Positions 26,277 through 35,168 of a stretch of 64,000 nucleotides of DNA are shown piece after piece. Below the pieces are notes generated by a model that had not been told where the DNA came from, ran no database searches, and saw only the letters and a program-made list of their open reading frames with translations. How positions within the stretch are numbered: position 1 is the stretch's first letter; each line of letters starts with the position of its first letter. The translations under genes and the position numbers were made by a program. Location: assembly GCF_003610695.1 (NCBI RefSeq), contig NZ_RAQH01000001.1, positions 62,001 through 126,000 on the forward strand, in the 5' to 3' direction. This DNA comes from Epilithonimonas arachidiradicis (lineage in GTDB: Bacteria; Bacteroidota; Bacteroidia; Flavobacteriales; Weeksellaceae).

Positions 26277-27302
26277 ATGATTAAAAACGACCTATATTTA
26301 AAGGCACTTCGCGGAGAAACCGTGGAAAGACCGCCAGTCTGGATGATGAGACAAGCCGGAAGGTACTTGCCGGAATTCATCGCTTTGCGTGACCAATATG
26401 ACTTTTTCACAAGATGTCAAACGCCGGAATTGGCTTCGGAAATCACGGTTCAACCGATTAGAAGATTTCCTCTGGATGCCGCGATTTTGTTCTCCGATAT
26501 TTTGGTAGTTCCACAGGCAATGGGCATCGATTTCAAAATGAAAGAATCGGTTGGGCCTTGGCTGGATGAACCTATCAGAACCGCTCAACAAGTTGACAAC
26601 GTCATTGTTCCTGATGTGAATGACACTTTGGGTTACGTTTTTGATGCGATAGAAATGACCTTGGAAAAATTGGACAACGAGATTCCGTTGATTGGATTTG
26701 CTGGTTCGCCTTGGACGATTTTCTGTTATTGTATCGAAGGTAGAGGCTCAAAGGATTTCAATATTGCGAAATCATTTTGTTTTCTGCAACCAGAAGCAGC
26801 GCATAAATTATTGCAGAAAATCACAGATACAACAATTGCTTACCTTAAAAGAAAAGTGGAGAAAGGTGTTTCTGCTGTTCAGGTTTTTGATTCTTGGGGC
26901 GGAATGCTTTCGCCGGCGGATTATCAGGAATTTTCCTGGCAATATATCAATCAAATTGTTGAAGCGCTGGCGCCATTGACTCACGTTGTCGTATTCGGGA
27001 AAGGTTGCTGGTTTGCCTTAGATGAAATGACAAAATCTAAAGCGTCTGCAGTCGGCGTGGACTGGACAATCACACCTGAATTAGCGAGACAATTCACAAA
27101 TAATGCTGTGACTTTGCAGGGGAATTTTGACCCGTCAAGACTGCACTCAAAACCGGAAGTCATCAGATCAATGGTTCACGAGATGATTAACCGTTTTGGA
27201 AAGGATAAATACATCGTCAACCTCGGACACGGGATTTTACCGAATATTCCTGTAGAAAATGCCGAAGCCTTCATCAAGGCAGTGGTTGAGTGGAAATCAT
27301 AA
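26277..27302 (+). CDS. hemE: uroporphyrinogen decarboxylase
   Basis: A 341-residue TIM-barrel enzyme that removes the four acetate carboxyls of uroporphyrinogen III to give coproporphyrinogen III. Diagnostic features are [16 protein letters not shown] near residue 20, [14 protein letters not shown] with the catalytic Asp, the [16 protein letters not shown] segment and [18 protein letters not shown] near the C-terminus. It starts 9 bp after the RhuM-Fic gene, so it may depend on transcription through that gene. A hairpin terminator follows. Confidence 0.97.
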   Translation: MIKNDLYLKALRGETVERPPVWMMRQAGRYLPEFIALRDQYDFFTRCQTPELASEITVQPIRRFPLDAAILFSDILVVPQAMGIDFKMKESVGPWLDEPIRTAQQVDNVIVPDVNDTLGYVFDAIEMTLEKLDNEIPLIGFAGSPWTIFCYCIEGRGSKDFNIAKSFCFLQPEAAHKLLQKITDTTIAYLKRKVEKGVSAVQVFDSWGGMLSPADYQEFSWQYINQIVEALAPLTHVVVFGKGCWFALDEMTKSKASAVGVDWTITPELARQFTNNAVTLQGNFDPSRLHSKPEVIRSMVHEMINRFGKDKYIVNLGHGILPNIPVENAEAFIKAVVEWKS

Positions 27303-27310
27303 ATCACAAA

Positions 27311-27337
27311 AAAACCAGAGCGAACTGCTCTGGTTTT
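27311..27337 (+). terminator. bidirectional terminator between hemE and a small exported gene
   Basis: An 11-bp stem (AAAACCAGAGC / GCTCTGGTTTT) with a GAACT loop and A/T runs on both sides. It serves hemE and the converging gene ending at 27338. Confidence 0.88.
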
Positions 27338-27631
27338 TTATTCTGTTTGTCCTGGCCGTGGATGTATCTGTGATGGTTTAGTAGCTTCATCGGTCAGCCC
27401 ATCTCCGTGTGGTGCATCCGGTTTGGTTATGTTCTCGTCTGCTTTCTTTTGCCTGTGTTCTATATTAGCAGTATCCACCATTTTCGGTGCATTATTTTGT
27501 TTGACATACTTTTTAGACCTCAATTCAACATTTTTTGTGGTTGATTTTGTTTCAGTTTTCTTTGTCGTTTGAGCAGTTATAAAAACTGTACCGAAAGCTA
27601 AGGCAGCAACGGTTGTGATTATCTTTTTCAT
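27338..27631 (-). CDS. small exported protein of unknown function
   Basis: A protein of about 97 residues. The start is placed at MKKIITTVAALAFG, giving a signal peptide cleaved near FITAQ. The mature part is Lys/Thr-rich, disordered in appearance and ends in a Pro/Gly-rich tail. It shares a VDTANIEHRQK segment with the equivalent VDTATINNRSK of the next gene upstream, and both genes end in hairpins built on CCAGAG/CTCTGG, so they are probably tandem duplicates. No function can be assigned. Confidence 0.65.
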   Translation of the reverse strand: MKKIITTVAALAFGTVFITAQTTKKTETKSTTKNVELRSKKYVKQNNAPKMVDTANIEHRQKKADENITKPDAPHGDGLTDEATKPSQIHPRPGQTE

Positions 27632-27688
27632 ATTGTTTATTTTGATGATTTTAACAAAGCCAAATATCAAACCAATTTTTATAAAATA

Positions 27689-27720
27689 AAAAGACCAGAG
27701 CAATTATACTCTGGTCTTTT
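27689..27720 (-). terminator. terminator of the Pro/Asn-rich exported gene
   Basis: A 12-bp stem (AAAAGACCAGAG / CTCTGGTCTTTT) with an eight-base loop, followed on the minus strand by a T-rich run. The stem core resembles the terminator at 27311-27337. Confidence 0.85.
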
Positions 27721-27734
27721 TTAAGTTTAAAATC

Positions 27735-28133
27735 CTATCTTGGTGGATTTGGATTGGTAGGACTATTTGGCCCTAAAGGTTGTTGAGGATTGGTAGAATT
27801 GTTTGGATTTGTCGGACTTGGATTCTGCAAAGTTCCATTATTTGGTAAGGTGTTGTTCGGGCTTTGCATTGTTCCATTATCCGGCAAAGTTTGCTTTTGT
27901 CTCAGTCTGTCCGGATTGCTCTGCATTTTTGACCTGTTATTGATAGTTGCAGTATCAACCGTCCTGTTCATTCCGTTGGGTTGAACCGTTTGGGGAGCTT
28001 TCTGATTCATTTTGTCCATCTTTTTCTCCTTACTCGTCTTATTTGTTCTCGAGGTGTCTTGTGGCGGTGTTACCTGTGCGGTAACAAACATAGCTCCGAA
28101 AATCATCAGACCGCCTGCTATTAACTTTTTCAT
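27735..28133 (-). CDS. Pro/Asn/Thr-rich small exported protein
   Basis: A 132-residue protein with a signal peptide (MKKLIAGGLMIFGAMF, cleavage near VTAQ). The mature chain is low-complexity, rich in Asn, Pro, Thr and Gln, with short repeats of the type NGTMQSPNNTLPNNGTLQNP, and is predicted to be disordered. It is a likely paralogue of the gene ending at 27338. Such proteins are common in Chryseobacterium envelopes but have no known role. Confidence 0.65.
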   Translation of the reverse strand: MKKLIAGGLMIFGAMFVTAQVTPPQDTSRTNKTSKEKKMDKMNQKAPQTVQPNGMNRTVDTATINNRSKMQSNPDRLRQKQTLPDNGTMQSPNNTLPNNGTLQNPSPTNPNNSTNPQQPLGPNSPTNPNPPR

Positions 28134-28230
28134 AATACTTTTATTTAGTGTTGATTATCAACACCAAACATTAAACCAATATTATGTTAAATTCGGAAAT
28201 TATAAGATTTTTGGGAAAACTTTAGGACAA

Positions 28231-28719
28231 TTATTTTTCTAAAATAGCTCTCATTTTTTCCACAAAAACATATGTTGCGGGACAAATCAAAGTATTTTTG
28301 AGTGTAAGATTATTAATCTGATAGATTTTTTTCCGGTCTGTGTGCGGATATTCTCTACAAGCTTTTGGACGGACATCATAGATTGAGCAAGTATTGTCGT
28401 CATTCAGGAAAAAGCAAGGTAAGTTTTGGAGCACTTTGTCGTGGTCTTCATCTACTCTCAGAAATTTAGATTCAAAATCGGCTTGCTTCATCCGCAGGTG
28501 TTTTGAGATTCTTTCGATATCTTTTTCGGTATAAAGCGGACCTGTAGTTTTACAGCAATTCGCACAACTGAGACAATCGATTTTTTCAAATGTTTCTTCG
28601 TGCTTTTCCAAAACCAAATAGTCCAGATTTTTAGGCGGTTTCTTTTTGAGTCCTTCTAAAAACTTTTTATGCTCTTTTTGTTTTTGTTGCGCCTGCTTTT
28701 TATATAAATCAAGGTCCAT
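28231..28719 (-). CDS. YkgJ family zinc/iron-chelating cysteine-cluster protein
   Basis: A 162-residue cytoplasmic protein with the conserved CxxC...CxxCC pattern of the YkgJ/CxxCxxCC family: CLSCANCCKTTG near residue 50, then PCFFLNDDNTCSIYDVRP and KACREYP. The cysteines probably bind Zn2+ or an Fe-S cluster. The N-terminal 30 residues are Lys/Gln-rich and likely helical. A TAATTTTG promoter element lies just upstream, divergent from the hemoglobin gene. The molecular role of the family is not established. Confidence 0.88.
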   Translation of the reverse strand: MDLDLYKKQAQQKQKEHKKFLEGLKKKPPKNLDYLVLEKHEETFEKIDCLSCANCCKTTGPLYTEKDIERISKHLRMKQADFESKFLRVDEDHDKVLQNLPCFFLNDDNTCSIYDVRPKACREYPHTDRKKIYQINNLTLKNTLICPATYVFVEKMRAILEK

Positions 28720-28723
28720 TTTG

Positions 28724-28731
28724 CAAAATTA
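28724..28731 (-). promoter_or_regulatory. -7 promoter element of the YkgJ gene
   Basis: Minus-strand TAATTTTG ending four bases before the ATG, consistent with a leaderless transcript. Confidence 0.45.
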
Positions 28732-28788
28732 ATGGTTTTTTGAACAAAAGCTGACATTAATCTTATTTCCAGCTTATTCAAAAAGCGA

Positions 28789-28796
28789 TAACTTTG
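28789..28796 (+). promoter_or_regulatory. -7 promoter element of the hemoglobin gene
   Basis: TAACTTTG matches TAnnTTTG, 20 bases before the ATG at 28817. Confidence 0.5.
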
Positions 28797-28816
28797 ATCG
28801 AACAAAATATCGGATT

Positions 28817-29197
28817 ATGAAAGATATTACAACCAGAGCTGATGTGGAGTTTCTTGTGAAAGCGTTCTATGACCAGGTTATTAAAGATGATGTGATAGGA
28901 TTCTTTTTTACGGATGTAGCAAAAATTGACCTCGGCAAGCATCTTCTGAAAATGTATAATTTCTGGGAAAGTATTCTTTTAGGGAATCCTGTTTATGAAG
29001 GTCATCCAATGGCGAAACACTTTCCAATCAATGAAGTTTCGGCTATGGAAGAAAAACATTTTAATCGTTGGTTACAGATTTGGGAGAAAACGGTTCACGA
29101 TAATTTTGAAGGCGAAAATGCTGAAAACGCCATCGCAAGAGCGCTGAATATCGCCAGAATTATGAGCTTCAAAATGTCGAATGCTAGAAGAAATTAG
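28817..29197 (+). CDS. group III truncated hemoglobin
   Basis: A 126-residue 2-over-2 globin. The VEFLVKAFYDQVIKDDVIGFFF opening segment is typical of group III members, as are LLKMYNFWESILLG and the HFNRWLQIWEKTVHDNF segment. The proximal heme-ligand His is probably in the KHFNRWL segment near residue 75. Group III globins bind oxygen, nitric oxide or cyanide and are linked to microaerobic growth and nitrosative stress. It is monocistronic with its own promoter. Confidence 0.92.
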   Translation: MKDITTRADVEFLVKAFYDQVIKDDVIGFFFTDVAKIDLGKHLLKMYNFWESILLGNPVYEGHPMAKHFPINEVSAMEEKHFNRWLQIWEKTVHDNFEGENAENAIARALNIARIMSFKMSNARRN

Positions 29198-29203
29198 AGT
29201 TTT

Positions 29204-29227
29204 TTAAACGCAAAGTCCACAAAGTTT
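29204..29227. repeat. dispersed CAAAG-type intergenic repeat
   Basis: TTTAAACGCAAAGTCCACAA sequence followed by AGTT. It is the near-exact reverse complement of 8292-8315. Confidence 0.6.
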
Positions 29228-29310
29228 TTTTTTAAAATCACTAAATGCTTTAAGGTTTGCAAAGGCGTAAAACTTATCAAAAAAACACACTTCTGAACGT
29301 TGAATCGCAC

Positions 29311-29436
29311 GCAGCCCGACTTGAGCGGAAATCCTTTTTTGCGTGTACAAAAGTTATTGAACCTGAAATTGTCTGCAAAAAAGATTGGGAGCCCTTCGAC
29401 AAGCTCACGATAAACTACAGGCGGATTAAGCTGCCC
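29311..29436. repeat. dispersed GCAGCCCGAC...GCTGCCC repeat, long form
   Basis: The left end is GCAGCCCGACTTGAGCGGAA and the right part has GAGCCCTTCGACAAGCTCAC, then ACTACAGGCGG and AGCTGCCC, as at 15140-15205 but with a longer middle. It fills most of the gap between the hemoglobin and DUF6122 genes. A 60-codon frame across it is an artefact of the repeat. Confidence 0.65.
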
Positions 29437-29444
29437 TAATAATT

Positions 29445-29789
29445 TCAAAAACTCAGATGATGTAACTGGCAATCTATCCAATCCGTCAACATATGAAAGA
29501 GCAAACCAACGCCAATAATTCTTGGAATGCCTCTAAAAAATAACAGCAGAAAATATACGCCCATCGCCCAATAGGTATGAAACGGATGAAAATTGATACT
29601 GCATCTGTCCGGTGCAAAAATCGGTGTGCTGAGCAAATGATCCGCATCTACGAGCATTGTCCCAAGCATTATGAAATAAGCTTTTTTCCAATCTTTCTTA
29701 AAAAAAACGTAAGCCAACACAACTGGAAAACCAAAATGCAGAAAATAATGGATGATTGTTTTTAATGTTAGAATGTCAGAAAGATTCAT
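29445..29789 (-). CDS. DUF6122 family membrane protein
   Basis: A 114-residue protein with about four hydrophobic segments. The pattern of conserved His/Asp residues (IIHYFLHFGFP, MLVDADHLLSTPIF, INFHPFHTYWAM, FHMLTDWIDCQLH) matches a small Bacteroidota membrane family, DUF6122, and resembles metal-dependent membrane hydrolases such as the YdjM/LexA-binding family. The role is unknown. It lies 4 bp after the stop of the next upstream gene, at the end of a long minus-strand run. Confidence 0.78.
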   Translation of the reverse strand: MNLSDILTLKTIIHYFLHFGFPVVLAYVFFKKDWKKAYFIMLGTMLVDADHLLSTPIFAPDRCSINFHPFHTYWAMGVYFLLLFFRGIPRIIGVGLLFHMLTDWIDCQLHHLSF

Positions 29790-29793
29790 TGAG

Positions 29794-31017
29794 CTAGCGT
29801 AAATAGAATGGCAACTTATTGTTTTTGAATTTCAGTTTTATCTCATAATAATCTGCTTTGTTGCCGTAGAAAACATAGTCCAAATCCGAGATTGCCTTAG
29901 CTTCGGACTTTGAAATGGAACCAATCAACGAAACTAACAGATCACTATTTCTGATAAAAACATAACTGCCGGAAAGTTTTTGAGGCTGTTCGATCTGATT
30001 TCTAAGCGATCTTATGACAATCTCATTCCCTTTTTGTTCTATAAGATTGGGTTGAAAAGGAATTGCTGTGAACTGATTTTGTGCATTAATCCATTTTTTA
30101 TCCTGAAAACGGGACCAGAGCTTTTGGGGTTCCCAACTCTCAAAATTGATAGAATAGTTAGGTTGTACCAGCTTCTGATAGCTGACTTTTTCAATCTGGT
30201 TAAAATTCTCATCGTAACTGTAGCTTACAATTTTATCATTGACCATTTCCAAATCAGCGACGGCTGCAATTGAATTAATCTGAACAGAATCATCAACACC
30301 TTTACAGAATATCTCCGACGCTATTTTAGCATTTTTAGAATCCAGATGAAGTTGAAGAAACTGAGCCTGCTTTTCAAGATCTGCAACAGTTGATGAAAAA
30401 ACATCATTAACAGTTTTGGTTTTGATCTCGATGTTGTCGTCATTCAGATAGACCGCAAAATTGTGAATCTTGGATTTTGCAAAATAAGAAACACTCGCAA
30501 CCGTATTATTAATCAATTGATCGGCGTAGAAGTTTTTGTTTTTAGAATTAAGAATCAAACGCGATCTCTCATTAAAACCCGAATTGGAAAAACCTACGAC
30601 ACATCTCGAAGACTCAACCTTTACTGAAATTTGATCTTTTTTATAGAGACTGTTTTCTGCGGATTTGAATCCTTGATTTTTCAAAAATTTAAGCAAATCA
30701 TCTTTATTAGTAATTTCAAAAATACTGTACCATTCGGAAAAAGCGGTATCTTTCAAATGAAAAATCTGGATATAGTCTGGTATTTTGACTCCTGCTTGGG
30801 TTAATGAAACTTTATTGCCCGATTCTTTGAACCATTGGGAAGGATTTTTAAACCAATCCAGAAAATATTGCTCCTTCGTTTTTTTGACATCTATCAGAAC
30901 CACAACATCTGTATTTTGAGGTATCAGCTTCAAATCTTTGTCCTTGAGAGACCAGAAAAAATAGCCGACGACAGCAACCAAAATGACGAGTACAAAAAGG
31001 AATATTCTAATTTTCAT
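29794..31017 (-). CDS. membrane-anchored envelope protein of unknown function
   Basis: A 407-residue protein with one N-terminal membrane anchor or uncleaved signal (residues 4-24) and a large periplasmic part with no recognised domain. The opening LIPQNTDVVVLIDVKK resembles the VPDNVLFYMEVNG opening of the neighbouring 678-residue protein, suggesting a distant common fold in which a lipid- or peptidoglycan-facing domain follows the anchor. Its ATG directly follows the neighbour's stop (TAGATG), so the two are translationally coupled. No function can be assigned. Confidence 0.72.
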   Translation of the reverse strand: MKIRIFLFVLVILVAVVGYFFWSLKDKDLKLIPQNTDVVVLIDVKKTKEQYFLDWFKNPSQWFKESGNKVSLTQAGVKIPDYIQIFHLKDTAFSEWYSIFEITNKDDLLKFLKNQGFKSAENSLYKKDQISVKVESSRCVVGFSNSGFNERSRLILNSKNKNFYADQLINNTVASVSYFAKSKIHNFAVYLNDDNIEIKTKTVNDVFSSTVADLEKQAQFLQLHLDSKNAKIASEIFCKGVDDSVQINSIAAVADLEMVNDKIVSYSYDENFNQIEKVSYQKLVQPNYSINFESWEPQKLWSRFQDKKWINAQNQFTAIPFQPNLIEQKGNEIVIRSLRNQIEQPQKLSGSYVFIRNSDLLVSLIGSISKSEAKAISDLDYVFYGNKADYYEIKLKFKNNKLPFYLR

Positions 31018-33054
31018 CTACAGCGACACTGTTTTTACAGAATCCATATTTTTCATAATATCACGACAAAAATCAAAGAAATACATCAAACTGTTTTCCG
31101 AAGAATTAGGTGTTGTATAATTGATTTCTGTCTCGATGCTTCCTTTTTTCGGTTCCGATTTGAAATCGATATCGCCCATATTTTTTCTGAGAAGATCCAT
31201 CGTTTTCTTGTCAGATGTTGTTTTGAATTCCTGCTCCAGACCATTCAAGAATCTTTTCATATCCATTCTTCCGGAAACCGGAAACTTGGCTGTATCTTTT
31301 GCCAGTTTCTCCGCCATCACAGATTGTTTCTTAACAGCCAGGTTAGCTGGAGAAGTTGTGAGATAGACGATTCCATCTTTTGCCGTAAAGCAAAGCTGAT
31401 CGATATAGGTACTATTTTTGGCATCATTTTTAAAGAAATAAATATCACCGTTTCTCATAAATTTCTCAGACAACTCTTTGCTGGAAGTCAACACGTTGAA
31501 CACTCTTTTCCAGTAATTTTCATTCTCTGTTGCAAAAGCAAATGTAAAATCCGGAACCACAACATCTTTCATCTTTTTGATTTCTTTGCTGTTGTAGTTT
31601 TCATCATATTCGTAATCCGTGTACTCTACTTTTTTGGTGTTGAGCTCATTCAGAACAAAGATTCCGTTGCCTGGCGCAATTTTAGAAATCGCTTCTTCGT
31701 CCAGTACAATTTTTACGGTTTCCAATACAAGTTCCAGTTCTTTCTGATATTTGGAATTATCATCAGAATTATTCTCAAAGAAACTGTACATCAAGTCAAA
31801 ATACTTGTATCCATCGATATTGATAGCGTAATAACCTATACTTTTGTCATTGATCAAAGCTGTCAGTTTTTTATTCTTTTTGTCTTTGTAAACCGCAGCC
31901 ATATTTTTCTGAATCTCGGCATTCTTATGTTGATAATTGCTGATCAACCTCACTTTATTCTTTTCAAAATAAAGATTGTAGAAAGTATTAGAATTATAAA
32001 AATTATCGATAAAACCGCCTAATTTGTAAGTACTCATCATTTTTTTGTAAATCCCATTTTGGAAAACCTCACCATAATTAAGGAAAGCAAAAACATCCGA
32101 GTTCTGATCCTGGAAGGCAACCATTTCTTTCGGAACTTCTATCTCTTCTCCAGAATTGAAATAGCGGTCAAAATCCATTTCAGCCAAGGATTTTAGAATC
32201 TTAAAATCTGCAGCTTTTATAGAATCCAACTCTTTCCGATAAGCCAGATCTTCCGCTTCCTCATCATATTCTTCTGTAGGTTTTGCGGATGCAATCTCTT
32301 CAGGTTCGGCCGTTTCCGTATTTTTTTCTTCCGGATATTTGTGATGCTTTTCAAGATACTTGATATCCTTTTGGATGCGCGCAATTTCCTGTTGATGTTC
32401 TTTGATATCTTCTCTCTGATACTTGATTTCGTCCTTCAGATATTTGATTTCTTCTTTGTAATCAAATGGTTTTTCTGGCTCATAATAAGCTGAATCAATA
32501 GCAACTGAATCAACGTCCATCGCAACAGAATCTACGACTACAACAGCGCTATCTGCAACTTTGTCATCCCAAAAATCGTTCGGAATTTTTTTGGTGTAAG
32601 TGATTAGACTCATCACCGCTTTTTTATCATTCCACGCAACAAAAGATTCATTATTAAGATTAACGTAAGAATATTTGTCTTTTTTGGTTACTTCCAATTC
32701 TTTTTTGGCAGAAGTATTCAGGAAATTCAGGAATTTTTTAGAATCTTTCAAAATCAAATGTGCTGTATAAGTTTTCACAGTATCATTGAAAGTAGCATAA
32801 TGATACTGCTTTGCATCATTTTCTATCCCAACATCAGAAAAGTCTTTCCAGGTTGGTTTTTCAGTACTATTTTTATTTAATTCTTGAAGAATTGGATTGA
32901 GTTTCTGCCAGTCAACTTTGCCATTCAACTGTTTTCCATTGACCTCCATATAAAACAAAACATTGTCCGGAACCTGAATTCTGCTTTGCGAAATAGCAAA
33001 ACTGAAACAGAATAATAAAAATAGGAATAGAACTTTCTGTAAACTTGATTTCAT
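31018..33054 (-). CDS. large exported protein with central coiled coil, unknown function
   Basis: A 678-residue protein with a signal peptide (cleavage near FAISQ, residue 23). After an N-terminal beta-rich domain comes a charged coiled coil at about residues 195-235 (repeated IKYLKDEIKY-type heptads), an acidic Glu/Pro-rich linker, and a C-terminal domain with the KNSTYIDQLCFTAKDGIVYLTT segment. I do not recognise the family with certainty. It is coupled to the downstream 407-residue protein and preceded by a small lipoprotein, so the three may form one envelope complex. Confidence 0.7.
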   Translation of the reverse strand: MKSSLQKVLFLFLLFCFSFAISQSRIQVPDNVLFYMEVNGKQLNGKVDWQKLNPILQELNKNSTEKPTWKDFSDVGIENDAKQYHYATFNDTVKTYTAHLILKDSKKFLNFLNTSAKKELEVTKKDKYSYVNLNNESFVAWNDKKAVMSLITYTKKIPNDFWDDKVADSAVVVVDSVAMDVDSVAIDSAYYEPEKPFDYKEEIKYLKDEIKYQREDIKEHQQEIARIQKDIKYLEKHHKYPEEKNTETAEPEEIASAKPTEEYDEEAEDLAYRKELDSIKAADFKILKSLAEMDFDRYFNSGEEIEVPKEMVAFQDQNSDVFAFLNYGEVFQNGIYKKMMSTYKLGGFIDNFYNSNTFYNLYFEKNKVRLISNYQHKNAEIQKNMAAVYKDKKNKKLTALINDKSIGYYAINIDGYKYFDLMYSFFENNSDDNSKYQKELELVLETVKIVLDEEAISKIAPGNGIFVLNELNTKKVEYTDYEYDENYNSKEIKKMKDVVVPDFTFAFATENENYWKRVFNVLTSSKELSEKFMRNGDIYFFKNDAKNSTYIDQLCFTAKDGIVYLTTSPANLAVKKQSVMAEKLAKDTAKFPVSGRMDMKRFLNGLEQEFKTTSDKKTMDLLRKNMGDIDFKSEPKKGSIETEINYTTPNSSENSLMYFFDFCRDIMKNMDSVKTVSL

Positions 33055-33067
33055 AGTTTGTTGTTTT

Positions 33068-33736
33068 TTATTGCAGCGTAATAGTATTTTGAACTTGTTT
33101 TTTCTGAAGGATAAAATCTAAAATTGTTCCATCCAATTTTATTGCTTTTTTGTTGGGTGAGATTTTATATTCAGAATTGGTTTGAGATTTTATCAGATTT
33201 TCGAATTGTAAAATCGATGTGTAAGTCGCATTAGTAAAGACTTCTTTATCTGCAGAACTCATTTTATCATATTCGGTTTTGAAACTGGAAATTTTATTTC
33301 TCACCAATATTTTCTCCGATGAATTATTTTTATAAAGCTGAGTCGGAATCATTTTTCCAATAACATTTTTAGATTTCAACAATTCCAAACCAGCATTGAT
33401 ATTTTCAATTTTCTTGAAATTACAACTCAGTTTAATAATATAATTTTCTGCATCGAAAGACGTCTTCACATTACTGATTCCCGAAACAGTTTTGAAAATA
33501 GCAGAAGCGTCATTCAGTTTTTTATCGATTTCTGATTTCTTGGGAACTTTTTTACCATTGATGGTTTCCATTTTGGAGATAGATTGCAGGCGTGTTTTAC
33601 TTTTGCTGGCATTCAGAATTACAGAATATTCTCCGCTTCCATCAGCTTTCAAACTAATTTTATCGATGATATCAAAGCAACTTGTCAAGCTGAGAAAAAC
33701 AAAGAAAATAAAACTATATTTTAAAATAAATTTCAC
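33068..33736 (-). CDS. putative lipoprotein of unknown function
   Basis: A protein of about 222 residues. The start is placed at a GTG (33736) because it yields a clean lipoprotein signal ending SLTSC; the frame also runs back to a TTG at 33796 that would add 20 residues. The mature part begins with LKADGSGEYSVILNASKSK, a segment reminiscent of lipoproteins with a beta-rich LppX/DUF-type fold, but I cannot name the family. It is first in the three-gene envelope set and lies just after the AlkD-like gene. Confidence 0.65.
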   Translation of the reverse strand: MKFILKYSFIFFVFLSLTSCFDIIDKISLKADGSGEYSVILNASKSKTRLQSISKMETINGKKVPKKSEIDKKLNDASAIFKTVSGISNVKTSFDAENYIIKLSCNFKKIENINAGLELLKSKNVIGKMIPTQLYKNNSSEKILVRNKISSFKTEYDKMSSADKEVFTNATYTSILQFENLIKSQTNSEYKISPNKKAIKLDGTILDFILQKKQVQNTITLQ

Positions 33737-33792
33737 AGTGTAGATGTTTAGTAAACTAATTTTTATGAGTAATTTCGGGAAAATGTTGATTC

Positions 33793-34512
33793 TCAAATTC
33801 TACCTTTCAAATAATCTTGCCGAAGTTGTTCATCTAATTTTTCAATGGCATAACGCAGGCAAGTTCTTGGCATTTCTTTATAATGAAGATCCAGAAAGTT
33901 CAACAATTCGGTTTCGTTCATTTTTCCCATTTCGCGAAGAAGCCAGCCGTTGGCTTTGTGCATCAAATCGTGTGGATGTTTCAAATTTTTCAAGGCAAAT
34001 GTTTTCGTCGGTTCAAATTCTCTTTTCTTAATGTGAAACATTGTTCCAACAATTGCCATCCGTTTTTCCCACATATCATCAGAATCTGACAGTTTTTCAA
34101 GAATTTTAGAATCTTGATTTTCAAAACAGTACCGACCCAAAATTTTATAACACGATGTATCAACCAAATCCCAGTTATTGATGTGTTTTGTATGTTTCAG
34201 ATAAAAATCGATGATTTCTTTTTGCTGAATTTTATCCTTAATCTTCTCGAATTTGTAAACCAATATCAATAAAGAAGTCAAACGATGTTCGTGGATTTTG
34301 GAAGACAACAATTCACTTAATTCTTCAAGAGAAATCTTATTGTAAAATTCTTTTGCTACTATTCTTTGGTCCGGAACAGTTACGCCGATAAATACATCAC
34401 CTTCGCCATATTCGCCTTTTCCCGTTTTGAAAAATCTGGGAAAGAATTCTGCTTTTTCGGGAATAGCAAGAACCTGGAGAGCTTGTTTTATATCGTCTAA
34501 TATTTCCATCAA
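33793..34512 (-). CDS. AlkD-like DNA alkylation repair protein
   Basis: A 239-residue all-helical HEAT-repeat protein of the AlkD family of DNA glycosylases, which remove bulky or cationic alkyl bases such as 3-methyladenine and 7-methylguanine without base flipping. Conserved segments include FFKTGKGEYGEGDVFIGV near residue 28, NNWDLVDTSCYKILGRY with the catalytic-site Trp/Asp, and WEKRMAIVGTMFHIKK. The start overlaps the upstream stop by four bases (ATGA). Length is normal. Confidence 0.9.
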   Translation of the reverse strand: MMEILDDIKQALQVLAIPEKAEFFPRFFKTGKGEYGEGDVFIGVTVPDQRIVAKEFYNKISLEELSELLSSKIHEHRLTSLLILVYKFEKIKDKIQQKEIIDFYLKHTKHINNWDLVDTSCYKILGRYCFENQDSKILEKLSDSDDMWEKRMAIVGTMFHIKKREFEPTKTFALKNLKHPHDLMHKANGWLLREMGKMNETELLNFLDLHYKEMPRTCLRYAIEKLDEQLRQDYLKGRI

Positions 34513-35156
34513 AATCCGCCGACCAATTTTATATAAATTTTAGAATCTCCAACCGAATAAGTTGTTAATATGCTTCCATCTGCCAAATCTGTCATTTTTT
34601 GCTTAAAGTCAGAAGGTTTTGAGGCTCTTGGCAAACTTGAGATTTTACTTATCATATCTCCAGCACGTATAACACATATTGGAGAATCTTCTGATTTTCC
34701 TGTGCCACTATTTTCTATAGTTTGGTCTATTAAATCATTTTGTAAATAATATAAATCGCTCTTCTCTTTATTACCTAAAGCTTTGTAAATATAAGATAAT
34801 TCTAAAGCAACACCTTTTAACAATGGATTCTTATTATATTTTGTCTGAGCATCTTCAACAATTTTCAAAGCTTTATTTTTTGACATTCCTAATTTTGCCA
34901 ATTTCCAAATCTTTTCATAATCCTGATTATAATCTCGCATTTGATATTCAGACTCTATAAACCTGCTTCCGTAATACATTTGATTCAATTCTTGCTGAGT
35001 CAGTTTAGCAGGTTCCATTTTGAAGATTTCTAAATAATCGTAATAATAAGTTTTAGGGTTTTCTAAAACTTTTTTTTTAATTTCTTCAGTATTGATCTGA
35101 CAAAAAGCAGATACATAAAGAAGTAAACTAAAGAAAACTATTATTTGTTTCATCAT
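34509..35156 (-). CDS. exported protein, probable DUF4919 family
   Basis: A 215-residue protein with a signal peptide (cleavage near SAFCQ). The mature part is mostly helical with a YYYDYLEIFKMEPAKLTQQEL segment and a TPR-like GVALELSYIYKALGNKEKS region, which I associate with DUF4919. Function is unknown. It is coupled by a four-base overlap to the AlkD-like gene and lies 12 bp after the acetyltransferase gene. Confidence 0.65.
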   Translation of the reverse strand: MMKQIIVFFSLLLYVSAFCQINTEEIKKKVLENPKTYYYDYLEIFKMEPAKLTQQELNQMYYGSRFIESEYQMRDYNQDYEKIWKLAKLGMSKNKALKIVEDAQTKYNKNPLLKGVALELSYIYKALGNKEKSDLYYLQNDLIDQTIENSGTGKSEDSPICVIRAGDMISKISSLPRASKPSDFKQKMTDLADGSILTTYSVGDSKIYIKLVGGF

Positions 35157-35168
35157 TAAATGGAAATT

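Noticed and set aside
29257-29439. 60-codon plus-strand reading frame
   Set aside because: It runs across the long GCAGCCCGAC repeat; the peptide is produced by the repeat.
30835-32022. 395-codon plus-strand reading frame
   Set aside because: It is antisense to two well-formed exported-protein genes and rich in Ile, Phe and His, typical of a shadow frame.
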